Source: an uncultured Oscillospiraceae bacterium (lineage in GTDB: Bacteria; Bacillota_A; Clostridia; Oscillospirales; Oscillospiraceae). Taken from it: a stretch of DNA of 14,581 bases. Below, piece after piece: positions 7,794 to 13,910 of the stretch. Within the stretch, counting starts at the first letter, position 1. Each line of letters opens with the position of its first letter. The notes under the pieces were generated by a model. The model searched no databases. It was not told the DNA's origin and saw only the letters and a program-made list of their open reading frames with translations. Location of the stretch: contig CAAEOU010000111.1 in assembly GCA_900757695.1 (NCBI GenBank), positions 1 through 14,581 of the forward strand, written 5' to 3'. The position numbers were made by a program, and so were the translations under genes.

Positions 7794-8821
7794 TAAAATT
7801 ATCCAGAGATATTGGAATTGATCTGGGCACAGCCAATGTGCTGGTGTATCTGGATGGCAAAGGGATCGTCATCAACGAGCCGAGTGCAGTTGCCTTGGAT
7901 AAAAATACCGGAAAGGTGCTGCAGGTTGGCGCTGCCGCAAAGAAGATGCTGGGACGTACCCCCGGCAACATTGTGGCCGCAAGACCGCTGGAGCACGGCG
8001 CAATTTCGGATTATGACATGACGGCAACCATGCTGTCCGTCTATCTCCGGCGCATTACCAAGATGTCGCTGGTGAAGCCCAGAGTTGTGGTCTCGGTGCC
8101 CAGTGGTATTACCGAGGTAGAAGAGCGTGCGGTCATTCAGGCGGCCATGGAGGCAGGCGCCCGGCGTGTATACCTGATCGAGGAGCCTCTGGCAGCGGCC
8201 ATTGGCGCAGGCATGGATATTAAGGGAGCCGGGGGCAGCATGGTCATTGACATTGGCGGCGGCACCACGGATATTGCGGTGCTCAGCCTGAACAATGTGG
8301 TTCGCTCCACTTCCATCGATGCCGCAGGGGACGCCTTCGACAATGCCATTATCCAGTATATTCGGGAGCGCTATCAGGTGCTGGTGGGCAATCAGACTGC
8401 GGAGGAGATCAAAATGGCCATTGGCTGCGTCAACCCCAGACCGGAAGCGCTGGTGATGACGGTAAAAGGACGGAATCTTTCCACAGGTCTGCCGCAGGAG
8501 GTGGACGTCACCTCTGTGGATGTGATGCACGCACTGACGACCCCCTGCCGGGATATCCTCTATGCGGTGCGGACGATTCTGGAAAAGACCGACCCGGAGC
8601 TGGTGGCGGATATCTCCCGAAGCGGCATTACGCTGACCGGCGGCGGCAGTCTGCTCTATGGCTTTGACCAGCTCATCTACCGTTCCACGGGAATTGCATG
8701 CCATGTGGCAGACGATGCCATTTTGTGCGTGGCGCTGGGCTGCGGCAAGAGCCTGAAATGGATCGATGAGATGCAGGAGGGCACAGTGAACTATGCCCGG
8801 CAGAAGCTGATGCAGGAATAA
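7790..8821 (+). CDS. mreB: MreB/Mbl family rod-shape actin homologue
   Basis: MreB-family proteins polymerise on the inner face of the membrane and guide elongation-phase peptidoglycan synthesis. This 343-residue protein has the full ATPase fold signature. Phosphate loop 1 is DIGIDLGTAN at residues 7-16, followed by NEPSAVALDK, VPSGITEVEERAV and IEEPLAAAIGAGMDI. Phosphate loop 2 is IDIGGGTTDIAV near 152-163, and the adenosine motif is ITLTGGGSLLYG near 279-290. The N-terminal third resembles Mbl as much as MreB, so the paralogue cannot be decided by eye. The start overlaps the comF stop by 4 bp and has AGAGGA at 7778-7783. mreC and mreD are not downstream. A terminator follows directly, so this closes the 4050-8821 run. 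Confidence 0.93.
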   Translation: MIKLSRDIGIDLGTANVLVYLDGKGIVINEPSAVALDKNTGKVLQVGAAAKKMLGRTPGNIVAARPLEHGAISDYDMTATMLSVYLRRITKMSLVKPRVVVSVPSGITEVEERAVIQAAMEAGARRVYLIEEPLAAAIGAGMDIKGAGGSMVIDIGGGTTDIAVLSLNNVVRSTSIDAAGDAFDNAIIQYIRERYQVLVGNQTAEEIKMAIGCVNPRPEALVMTVKGRNLSTGLPQEVDVTSVDVMHALTTPCRDILYAVRTILEKTDPELVADISRSGITLTGGGSLLYGFDQLIYRSTGIACHVADDAILCVALGCGKSLKWIDEMQEGTVNYARQKLMQE

Positions 8822-8835
8822 ACCAATACAGCAGC

Positions 8836-8873
8836 AAAGCGGCGGATCGCAGAAAGCGGCCCGCTGCTTTTTT
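8836..8873 (+). terminator. Rho-independent terminator after mreB
   Basis: AAAGCGGCGG (8836-8845) pairs with CCGCTGCTTT (8861-8870), giving 10 bp with one G-T wobble and a 15-nt loop. The T-run spans 8868-8873. It lies 15 bp after the mreB stop. Confidence 0.8.
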
Positions 8874-8936
8874 GCACCGGTCTGAAGCAGACTGCCTTTT
8901 GAATTGTGCCTTCCTGTTCCGTTTGTGCCGCATCCA

Positions 8937-8966
8937 TTGACAGATGGGGGAAAATGCCTGTACAAT
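8937..8966 (+). promoter_or_regulatory. Strong sigma-A promoter for the reductase gene
   Basis: A perfect TTGACA (8937-8942) is followed after 18 bp by TACAAT (8961-8966), placing initiation about 45 bp upstream of the ATG at 9020. A second perfect TTGACA lies at 8972-8977, but the nearest -10-like box (TAAAAT, 8992-8997) is only 14 bp away. The heptamer GTAAAAT is repeated at 8991-8997 and 9001-9007, exactly 10 bp apart in the untranslated leader. Confidence 0.75.
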
Positions 8967-9019
8967 TTACTTTGACAATGTAATAAATACGTAAAATCAA
9001 GTAAAATGGAGGGCGGCAT

Positions 9020-10996
9020 ATGTACTATTCTCATCTTCTCTCACCGGTCACCATCGGCAATGTAACACTGAAAAACCGGATTTCTTCGCCGGATGCGTCC
9101 CTGCATCTTTTGCAGGGGCCGGAGACCTTCCCGGCGGATGGCTACCGTGCGTGGGTTATCCAGATGGCCAAGAGCTGCGCCTATATGGTGATGTCGCCAT
9201 GGTCCAATCCCACCCAGCGCACCATTGGCATGGCGGACAGCGTGAGAATGCAGAACTTTGATATGGAGGATCCCAGCGTCAGCAACTACTTCTCCAAAAT
9301 GTGCGATGACATCCACTTCTATGGATCGAAGATCTTAATCAGCACCATTCCGTTCCGCCTTCCGTGGCCCCAAGGCTATAATCTGGACGGACAGGGCGGA
9401 ATGTTCCTGCCCGGGCAGCCGGTGGAGCCCAAGGAGGCCCTTCCCGCAGAGCGCATGGGGGAATTGGTAGAAAATTATGTAAACTACGTGGCCAACTATC
9501 AGACCTTTGGCTATGACGGCGTTTCCCTGAATATCTCCATGCTCATTGGGAAAAATCGCAACCACCGTACCGATGAATACGGCTGTGATACCCCTGAAAA
9601 TGCGGCGAGGCTGCCGAAGCTGCTGTTCGGCGCCATCAAGCAGCGCCTTGGACGGGATTTTATCACGGAGGCCTATGTCTATGGTGAGATGGAGCATATC
9701 TATTCCAAGGAGTTCATGGCGGCTGTGGTAAAAGAGCTGGAGGATGTGGTGGACATCGTATCCATTAAGGAGAAGGATGCTGCCACGAACCATCCCACCG
9801 GGTTCCAGTTCCAAAAGGGACAGCATACCTGCTTTACCTATGCAAAAGCCATCCGGGATACCGGCGCAAAGGTGCTCGTTGGGGTCAACGGCGGATTTCA
9901 GGATCCGCAGGAGCTGGACGGCTATCTGGCGGAAGGGAAGTGCGATCTGATCGCCATGGCCCGGGGACTGTTTGCGGATGAGGAATACATGGAGAAATGT
10001 CTCACCGGCCGGGGGGAGGACATTGTACCCTGTATCTGGTGCAACAAATGTCATGGCACCATGACGCCGCCTTGGATCTCCTTCTGCTCGGTGAATCCCC
10101 GGCTGGGCATCGATCCCATGCTGCTGAAAACGCTCCCGGAGGGCCACAGCAGCAAGAAGACGGCAGTGATCGGCGGCGGCCCCATCGGCATGCGTGCGGC
10201 CATTATGGCGGCCCAGCAGGGCCATCAGGTGACGCTGTTTGAACAGACGGACTATCTGGGCGGGCAGCTGAAGCACAGCGACTATGTATCCTTTAAGTGG
10301 CCGCTGCGGGACTATAAAAATTATCTGGTGCGGCAGCTCCGGAAGAATGGGGTCACGGTGCGGATGCAGACAAAGGCGACCCCGGAGCTGCTGGAGCAGG
10401 AGGGCTTTGAAGCAGTGATCGCCGCCACGGGCGCTGTGCCCAATATTCCGGCCTTTGCGCAGGATGCAGAGGGGAAGCTGCTGCCGGGCCTTAAAACCTG
10501 TCTGGATGTATTCGGCCATGAAGCGGAGCTTGGAAAGCGGGTTGTGATCGTAGGCGGCAGTGAGACCGGCGTAGAGACCGGTATGCATCTTTGTGAGCTG
10601 GGCCATAAGGTCACTGTGCTGACCCGGCAGTTTGAGCTGGCCCATGACGCATCCCACCTGCATGCCATTACCATGGCCATTGTGACCTATGACCCGGAGG
10701 ATCACCATGAGATCATAAAGTGCGCATGGGAGAAATATCCAAACTTCCGTGGGATCGTCCATGCTTCTACCACCGCAGTAACCCCCACCTCCGTGACCTA
10801 TCTGGATCAGGACGGCGTCAGCCACCGGCTGGAGGCAGATTCTGTGGTGATCTGCGGCGGCATGAAGGCGCAGCGGGACGAAGCACTGGCGTTCTATGGG
10901 TCGGCGCCCCGGTTCTTTATGACCGGCGACTGTGAAAAGGTCGCAAATCTTCAGGCGGGGAACCGCTCTGCCATGGGGAAGGTGGCGCAGCTGTAA
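9020..10996 (+). CDS. FMN/FAD/Fe-S oxidoreductase, 2,4-dienoyl-CoA reductase / old yellow enzyme family
   Basis: This 658-residue protein has the architecture of 2,4-dienoyl-CoA reductases and the bile-acid enzymes BaiCD/BaiH: an FMN-binding TIM barrel (about 1-335), a [4Fe-4S] site and a two-lobed FAD/NAD(P)H domain. It starts typically with LLSPVTIGNVTLKNRI. The iron-sulfur cysteines are C338, C341, C344 and C356 (C-x2-C-x2-C-x11-C), followed by SVNPRLG. Two dinucleotide-binding motifs are present, GGGPIG at 385-390 and GGSETG at 512-517. The usual active-site segment before NxRTDEYG, which reads roughly HAAHGYL in relatives, is replaced here by NISMLIGK (171-178), although RTDEYG (183-188) is intact. 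The substrate therefore cannot be inferred. Such enzymes reduce activated C=C bonds in enoates, steroids or bile pigments. The start has GGAGGG (9008-9013) six bases upstream. It appears monocistronic with its own promoter. The family is secure and the reaction unknown. Confidence 0.88.
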   Translation: MYYSHLLSPVTIGNVTLKNRISSPDASLHLLQGPETFPADGYRAWVIQMAKSCAYMVMSPWSNPTQRTIGMADSVRMQNFDMEDPSVSNYFSKMCDDIHFYGSKILISTIPFRLPWPQGYNLDGQGGMFLPGQPVEPKEALPAERMGELVENYVNYVANYQTFGYDGVSLNISMLIGKNRNHRTDEYGCDTPENAARLPKLLFGAIKQRLGRDFITEAYVYGEMEHIYSKEFMAAVVKELEDVVDIVSIKEKDAATNHPTGFQFQKGQHTCFTYAKAIRDTGAKVLVGVNGGFQDPQELDGYLAEGKCDLIAMARGLFADEEYMEKCLTGRGEDIVPCIWCNKCHGTMTPPWISFCSVNPRLGIDPMLLKTLPEGHSSKKTAVIGGGPIGMRAAIMAAQQGHQVTLFEQTDYLGGQLKHSDYVSFKWPLRDYKNYLVRQLRKNGVTVRMQTKATPELLEQEGFEAVIAATGAVPNIPAFAQDAEGKLLPGLKTCLDVFGHEAELGKRVVIVGGSETGVETGMHLCELGHKVTVLTRQFELAHDASHLHAITMAIVTYDPEDHHEIIKCAWEKYPNFRGIVHASTTAVTPTSVTYLDQDGVSHRLEADSVVICGGMKAQRDEALAFYGSAPRFFMTGDCEKVANLQAGNRSAMGKVAQL

Positions 10997-11058
10997 TGCG
11001 AGATCCCGGATCACTGTTCACAAATATGCAGAATTGTTGTAAAAAAGATCCGGTTTCT

Positions 11059-11083
11059 ACACAGGAACTATACAAATCTGTGT
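11059..11083. promoter_or_regulatory. Inverted repeat upstream of the VTC gene, possible operator
   Basis: ACACAG (11059-11064) and CTGTGT (11078-11083) form a perfect 6-bp dyad with a 13-bp spacer, 36 bp before the start at 11120. A -10-like TATACA (11069-11074) lies between the arms without a good -35 box. Two copies of TTTACA follow at 11088-11093 and 11099-11104. A regulator site or an AT-rich promoter region is possible, but no clear sigma-A pair can be named. Confidence 0.3.
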
Positions 11084-11119
11084 TATTTTTACATAGACTT
11101 TACAAAAGAAGGTGAGTCC

Positions 11120-11857
11120 ATGGGCAACAGTATCATATCATCCTTCCAACGGTATGAGGTGAAATACTTTTTAACACCGGAACAGCGGGCGTCGATGATG
11201 CCGGTGCTGGAGGCGCACATCCAAATGGATGAATACGGCCTACATACCATCAGTAATCTCTATTATGACACAGACAATTATGAGATCACCCGGAACTCCA
11301 TCGATAGGCCCGTCTATAAGGAGAAGCTGCGGGTACGCGCCTATGGCGTCCCGCAGCCGGAGACAGGGCGGGTATTTGTGGAGCTGAAGAAAAAGTATGA
11401 GCATGTGGTCTATAAGCGGCGCATTGCCCTGCCGGTGGCGGAGGCAGACCGGCTGCTGAATCACGGAGAAGATCCGCCCGGGGCAGACCCGCAGATCACC
11501 CATGAGATCCGGCACTTTATGGAGCACTACCAGCCCAAGCCGAAGGTCTATCTCAGCTACCGCCGGATTGCCATGGCGGGGACCCAGGATCCGGAGCTTC
11601 GCATCACCATGGATCAGGAGCTGCTGTGGCGCACAGAGGATCTGGATTTGACCCATGGATCCTATGGCCGGCATATCCTGCCGGAGGAGACAACACTGAT
11701 GGAGATCAAGGTGCCCGGTGCCATGCCCCTATGGCTGGCCAGAGCCCTCAGTGATCGGGAAATCTATCGGACGTCTTTTTCCAAGATCGGAGCCTGCTAT
11801 ACCCGGTTTATTCTGCCCACCATATTTGAAGAGAAGGGTGTGACACCACATGTTTGA
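11120..11857 (+). CDS. VTC-domain (polyphosphate polymerase-like) protein
   Basis: This 245-residue protein matches the VTC domain (PF09359), the tunnel-shaped catalytic fold of the yeast vacuolar polyphosphate polymerase, related to the CYTH/triphosphate tunnel enzymes. Expected basic and acidic tunnel residues are visible in order. They are RYEVKYFL at 11-18, the segment SNLYYDTDNYEI, KLRVRAYG near 69-76, VELKKKYE with a following KRR, YLSYRRIAM, RITMDQEL, and MEIKVP at 194-199. The start has AAGGTGA (11109-11115). The stop overlaps the next gene by 8 bp. Bacterial VTC proteins are regularly paired with a DUF4956 membrane protein, as here. That pairing suggests a membrane-associated complex, but whether the bacterial forms make polyphosphate is not shown by sequence. 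Confidence 0.88.
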   Translation: MGNSIISSFQRYEVKYFLTPEQRASMMPVLEAHIQMDEYGLHTISNLYYDTDNYEITRNSIDRPVYKEKLRVRAYGVPQPETGRVFVELKKKYEHVVYKRRIALPVAEADRLLNHGEDPPGADPQITHEIRHFMEHYQPKPKVYLSYRRIAMAGTQDPELRITMDQELLWRTEDLDLTHGSYGRHILPEETTLMEIKVPGAMPLWLARALSDREIYRTSFSKIGACYTRFILPTIFEEKGVTPHV

Positions 11858-12512
11858 ATCCCTGTTATCCGGCGGACTGACCGCCCAGAGCTTTTTTATC
11901 TGCACCGCTGTTTCGCTGGTGCTGGGGCTGCTGACGGCCCTGTGCTTTTCCTTTCGGGCCAGCTTTTCACGGAGCTTCTGCCTGACGCTGGCGATTTTGC
12001 CTGCCATTGTTCAGGTAATCATTATGATGGTTTCCGGCAGCATCGGCGCAGGCGTTGCGGTGGCGGGTACCTTTTCGCTGGTACGCTTTCGATCCGAGCC
12101 GGGGACGGCCCGGCAGATTGCGGCGCTGTTTCTGGCGGTAGCCCTTGGGATCGCCATGGGCATGGGCTATGCGGTGCTTGCGGCGATTTTCTTTGTCATT
12201 GTGACGCTGTTTTTCCTGCTGCTGACGCTGGTGGGATTTGGCGGGGATCATGGCACACAGCGGGATCTGCGGATCACCATCCCGGAGAATATGGACTATG
12301 AGGGCGTGTTTGACGACCTGTTTCAGGAATACACGGTGTCTCACACGCTGGAGCGGGTGAAGACCACCAATATGGGCACGCTCTATGAGATCCGCTATAC
12401 CGTGGTGCTGCGGGATGAAAAGAAAATCAAAGCGTTTCTGGATGACCTGCGGACCCGGAATGGAAATCTGACCATTATCTGCGGTCGGGTGGGAACAGAG
12501 AGCGCACTGTAA
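11850..12512 (+). CDS. DUF4956 multi-pass membrane protein
   Basis: This 220-residue protein has several hydrophobic helices in its first half (about residues 10-30, 37-53, 55-72 and 86-128). They are followed by a soluble C-terminal domain beginning near VGFGGDHGTQRDLRITIPE. The loop AGTFSLVRFRSEPGTARQI between membrane segments is the hallmark I associate with DUF4956 (PF16316). The soluble tail, with two strand-rich halves, resembles small sensory or ferredoxin-like domains, but no ligand site is evident. It starts inside the VTC gene (8-bp overlap), so translation is coupled. Its function is unknown. Its constant partner suggests that it anchors or couples the VTC domain to the membrane. 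The operon ends at the hairpin 12519-12551. Confidence 0.85.
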   Translation: MFESLLSGGLTAQSFFICTAVSLVLGLLTALCFSFRASFSRSFCLTLAILPAIVQVIIMMVSGSIGAGVAVAGTFSLVRFRSEPGTARQIAALFLAVALGIAMGMGYAVLAAIFFVIVTLFFLLLTLVGFGGDHGTQRDLRITIPENMDYEGVFDDLFQEYTVSHTLERVKTTNMGTLYEIRYTVVLRDEKKIKAFLDDLRTRNGNLTIICGRVGTESAL

Positions 12513-12518
12513 AAAAGC

Positions 12519-12551
12519 AACTGAGCCGCAAGCTGTGCTTGCGGCTCAGTT
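12519..12551. terminator. Shared convergent terminator between the DUF4956 and HD genes
   Basis: A perfect 15-bp stem pairs AACTGAGCCGCAAGC (12519-12533) with GCTTGCGGCTCAGTT (12537-12551) around the loop TGT. On the minus strand the stem is followed by GCTTTTTT (complement of 12511-12518), making a strong terminator for the HD gene. On the plus strand the tail TTCGTTAT is poor. It occupies nearly all of the 41 bp between the two convergent stops. Confidence 0.9.
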
Positions 12552-12553
12552 CG

Positions 12554-13135
12554 TTATGCTTCTCCGTGCTCAAAGACCCGAAGGCGCAGATGGTGAAATT
12601 CATGGAATGCGTCTGTGTCGGAAAGGGAAGAAAGTGCGCTTTCCAGCCGGAAGTAGTACCATGACTGCTTGGCCCGGCTCTTTTGATGGAAAAATTCCCA
12701 CAGATCATCGCCGTATTCCGTGTAGTCTCTGGCGATTCCACGGAGGTTGGAGAGCTTGTCTGCCAGAAACAGCTGCTTCAGGGCAGGATCCGCAGATCGT
12801 TCCAGTGCAGAGATGGTCTCTTCCTTGCGGATCAGCCATGTTTCCTCCGGGGGCAGCTCAGGCCGCTTGTTTTCGCTCATATCCTGTACCAAACCGGCCA
12901 CACGAGGGCCGAATTTGTCCGAAAGGGTCTTGAAGGTTACATCGGTATCCTCAATGACATCGTGGAGCACTGCGGCGGCCAGCACCTCCTGATCCTGCGT
13001 CAGTGTGGCGGCAATGGCGGCAGCTTCGGTGCAGTGCAGAATATAAGGGGTGTGGCCGTCCCGACGTTGGGCACCGGCATGGGCCTGCACTGCAAAAATA
13101 ATGGCCTGATCCAGCAGGGGCATTTTTTCCTCCAT
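12554..13135 (-). CDS. HD-domain hydrolase, similar to small alarmone (ppGpp) hydrolases
   Basis: The 193-residue product looks like a stand-alone hydrolase domain of the RelA/SpoT type, the MESH1 or small alarmone hydrolase form, which removes the 3' pyrophosphate of (p)ppGpp in the cytosol. Visible metal and substrate residues are R24, H34 (in YILHCTEAA), H58-D59 and E62-D63 in VLHDVIEDT, and D126/N130 in LADKLSNLR. The HDxxED box is the hallmark of the hydrolase. No synthetase or TGS/ACT regions follow, and the C-terminus is a helix-rich tail of about 60 residues. The frame is open further upstream, to 13381, but AAAGGAGG (13144-13151) eight bases before the ATG at 13135 fixes the start. 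It has its own promoter at 13191-13218 and a shared terminator. Another HD phosphohydrolase substrate remains possible. Confidence 0.8.
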   Translation of the reverse strand: MEEKMPLLDQAIIFAVQAHAGAQRRDGHTPYILHCTEAAAIAATLTQDQEVLAAAVLHDVIEDTDVTFKTLSDKFGPRVAGLVQDMSENKRPELPPEETWLIRKEETISALERSADPALKQLFLADKLSNLRGIARDYTEYGDDLWEFFHQKSRAKQSWYYFRLESALSSLSDTDAFHEFHHLRLRVFEHGEA

Positions 13136-13148
13136 AAGTTTTTCCTCC

Positions 13149-13167
13149 TTTGGGGAGCAGCCCCAAA
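13149..13167 (-). promoter_or_regulatory. Leader hairpin abutting the HD-gene ribosome site
   Basis: TTTGGGG (13149-13155) and CCCCAAA (13161-13167) form a 7-bp stem with loop AGCAG. In the minus-strand message the 3' arm shares its AAA with the Shine-Dalgarno AAAGGAGG (13151-13144), so folding could limit ribosome access. A regulatory role is inferred from position only. Confidence 0.4.
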
Positions 13168-13190
13168 TTCCTCTTCCTGTACAGGACAAC

Positions 13191-13218
13191 ATTATACGTT
13201 TTTTTCGGAATTTTGCAA
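13191..13218 (-). promoter_or_regulatory. Sigma-A promoter for the HD gene
   Basis: Read on the minus strand, TTGCAA (13218-13213) and a perfect TATAAT (13196-13191) are 16 bp apart. Shifting the -35 by one base gives CTTGCA with a 17-bp spacer. Initiation near 13184 would give a leader of about 50 nt containing the hairpin next to the ribosome site. Confidence 0.7.
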
Positions 13219-13247
13219 GAACTTTTTTCGGCTTTGGGGAGCAACGG

Positions 13248-13276
13248 TTGCAGGATATCGCCCGATGGAGTATAAT
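13248..13276 (+). promoter_or_regulatory. Sigma-A promoter for the small gene at 13339
   Basis: TTGCAG (13248-13253) and a perfect TATAAT (13271-13276) are 17 bp apart. This promoter is divergent from the HD-gene promoter, with about 29 bp between the two -35 boxes. Initiation is expected near 13283, about 56 bp before the ATG. Confidence 0.75.
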
Positions 13277-13338
13277 CAATACACATACGGTATGAGATGT
13301 GCCGGAATGCGGAACAATACGACTTGGAGGGAACGGAC

Positions 13339-13662
13339 ATGGATCGGAAAACCGAAAATGTGGTACAAAATGTTGGAGCAATGGCGGAAGTCACTTCCGT
13401 CTTCTATAACAGTATCATCAAGCAGGTGCCCAAGGATGTGGCGCTGGTGCTGACGCAGCATTTTATGGACATCACCATTGCACGCCCTGTAAATGTGAAC
13501 CTTGGAGCAGCGGCGGCAGCGGCAAAGGCCATGGAAGCCCAGCGCAGAGCGATGGAGCGCCGGAAGACCGGCGACCGGGCTGCCGACCAGCCCTGCGGGG
13601 AAAATCCCACGGAGCAGCAGAAGAAAAAGCCGGACGAAACAGAAGAAAAATCCAATGGCTGA
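13339..13662 (+). CDS. Small hypothetical protein with charged, disordered tail
   Basis: I do not recognise this 107-residue protein. Residues 1-50 look like a compact helical domain (MDRKTENVVQNVGAMAEVTS, then a segment with LTQHFMDITI). It is followed by an alanine run, GAAAAAAKAMEAQRRAMERR, which should form a basic helix, and a hydrophilic tail rich in K, E, Q and P that is probably disordered. There is no signal peptide or membrane helix, so it is cytosolic. The first part faintly resembles small unannotated proteins in clostridial phage regions, but no phage genes surround it. The start is set by GGAGG (13326-13330) eight bases before the ATG, and the in-frame ATG at 13297 lacks such a site. 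It has its own promoter and is divergent from the HD hydrolase. Confidence 0.7.
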   Translation: MDRKTENVVQNVGAMAEVTSVFYNSIIKQVPKDVALVLTQHFMDITIARPVNVNLGAAAAAAKAMEAQRRAMERRKTGDRAADQPCGENPTEQQKKKPDETEEKSNG

Positions 13663-13668
13663 ATTTAC

Positions 13669-13684
13669 AAATTGTCCACAATTT
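13669..13684. repeat. Perfect short palindrome, possible operator
   Basis: AAATTGT (13669-13675) and ACAATTT (13678-13684) are exact inverted copies around CC, six bases after the stop of the 107-residue protein gene. The size and symmetry fit a binding site for a dimeric regulator. There is no promoter in obvious register with it. The core TTGTCCACA also resembles a DnaA box. Confidence 0.35.
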
Positions 13685-13723
13685 CGTTAAAGTTCGGCCA
13701 TAAGTATCGGGTACTATGTAACC

Positions 13724-13765
13724 ATCAAACAAAACCTCCACAGTTTGTTTGATACCCTTCCTTTT
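13724..13765 (+). terminator. AT-rich hairpin followed by pyrimidine tract, possible terminator
   Basis: ATCAAACAAA (13724-13733) and TTTGTTTGAT (13744-13753) form a perfect 10-bp stem with a 10-nt loop, 62 bp after the stop at 13662. The downstream strand is almost purely pyrimidine to about 13797. This could end the transcript of the small gene. The stem is AT-rich and the T-run starts about 8 bases later, so efficiency is doubtful. Confidence 0.4.
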
Positions 13766-13797
13766 TCTCCTCTTTTTTACTCCTTACATTTTCCTCG

Positions 13798-13836
13798 AAT
13801 GCACCCGCAGATGACATGGTTGTCTGCGGGTGTATT
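13798..13836. repeat. GC-rich inverted repeat overlapping a candidate promoter
   Basis: AATGCACCCGCAGA (13798-13811) pairs with TCTGCGGGTGTATT (13823-13836), giving 14 bp with one G-T wobble and an 11-nt loop. The right arm contains a possible -35 box TTGTCT (13820-13825). With TATACA (13842-13847), at 16 bp, this could drive the lipoprotein gene. No useful T-tract follows, so I read it as an operator or leader element more than as a terminator. Confidence 0.4.
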
Positions 13837-13910
13837 CTGTTTATACAAACGGGTATTTTTACGTCATATGGGCATACTGATTCCGAAGCAATTTTCAGGA
13901 GGAATTTCAG

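Noticed and set aside
7799..9034. Long minus-strand frame opposite mreB and its downstream gap
   Set aside because: It runs through the mreB terminator and the reductase promoter, has no ribosome site, and its translation shows no domain.
9335..11014. Very long open frame on the minus strand opposite the reductase gene
   Set aside because: The plus strand carries a complete family protein with promoter and ribosome site. The antisense frame has a histidine-, glutamine- and arginine-rich product with no motif and arises from GC-biased codon positions.
11006..11053. CCGGATC and GATCCGG inverted repeat as terminator of the reductase gene
   Set aside because: The 34-nt loop and the short TTTCT tail are outside the normal terminator shape. 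No good terminator for this gene was found.
13297..13338. Upstream ATG extending the small protein by 14 residues
   Set aside because: It has no ribosome site before it and lies very close to the predicted transcription start, whereas the ATG at 13339 has a well-spaced GGAGG.
13136..13381. N-terminal extension of the HD protein
   Set aside because: It would cross its own promoter and ribosome site and encodes unstructured sequence. The ATG at 13135 is far better supported.
13672..13680. TTGTCCACA, similar to a DnaA box
   Set aside because: It is a single copy with no cluster, no AT-rich unwinding region and no dnaA or dnaN nearby. It is better explained as the centre of a palindrome.
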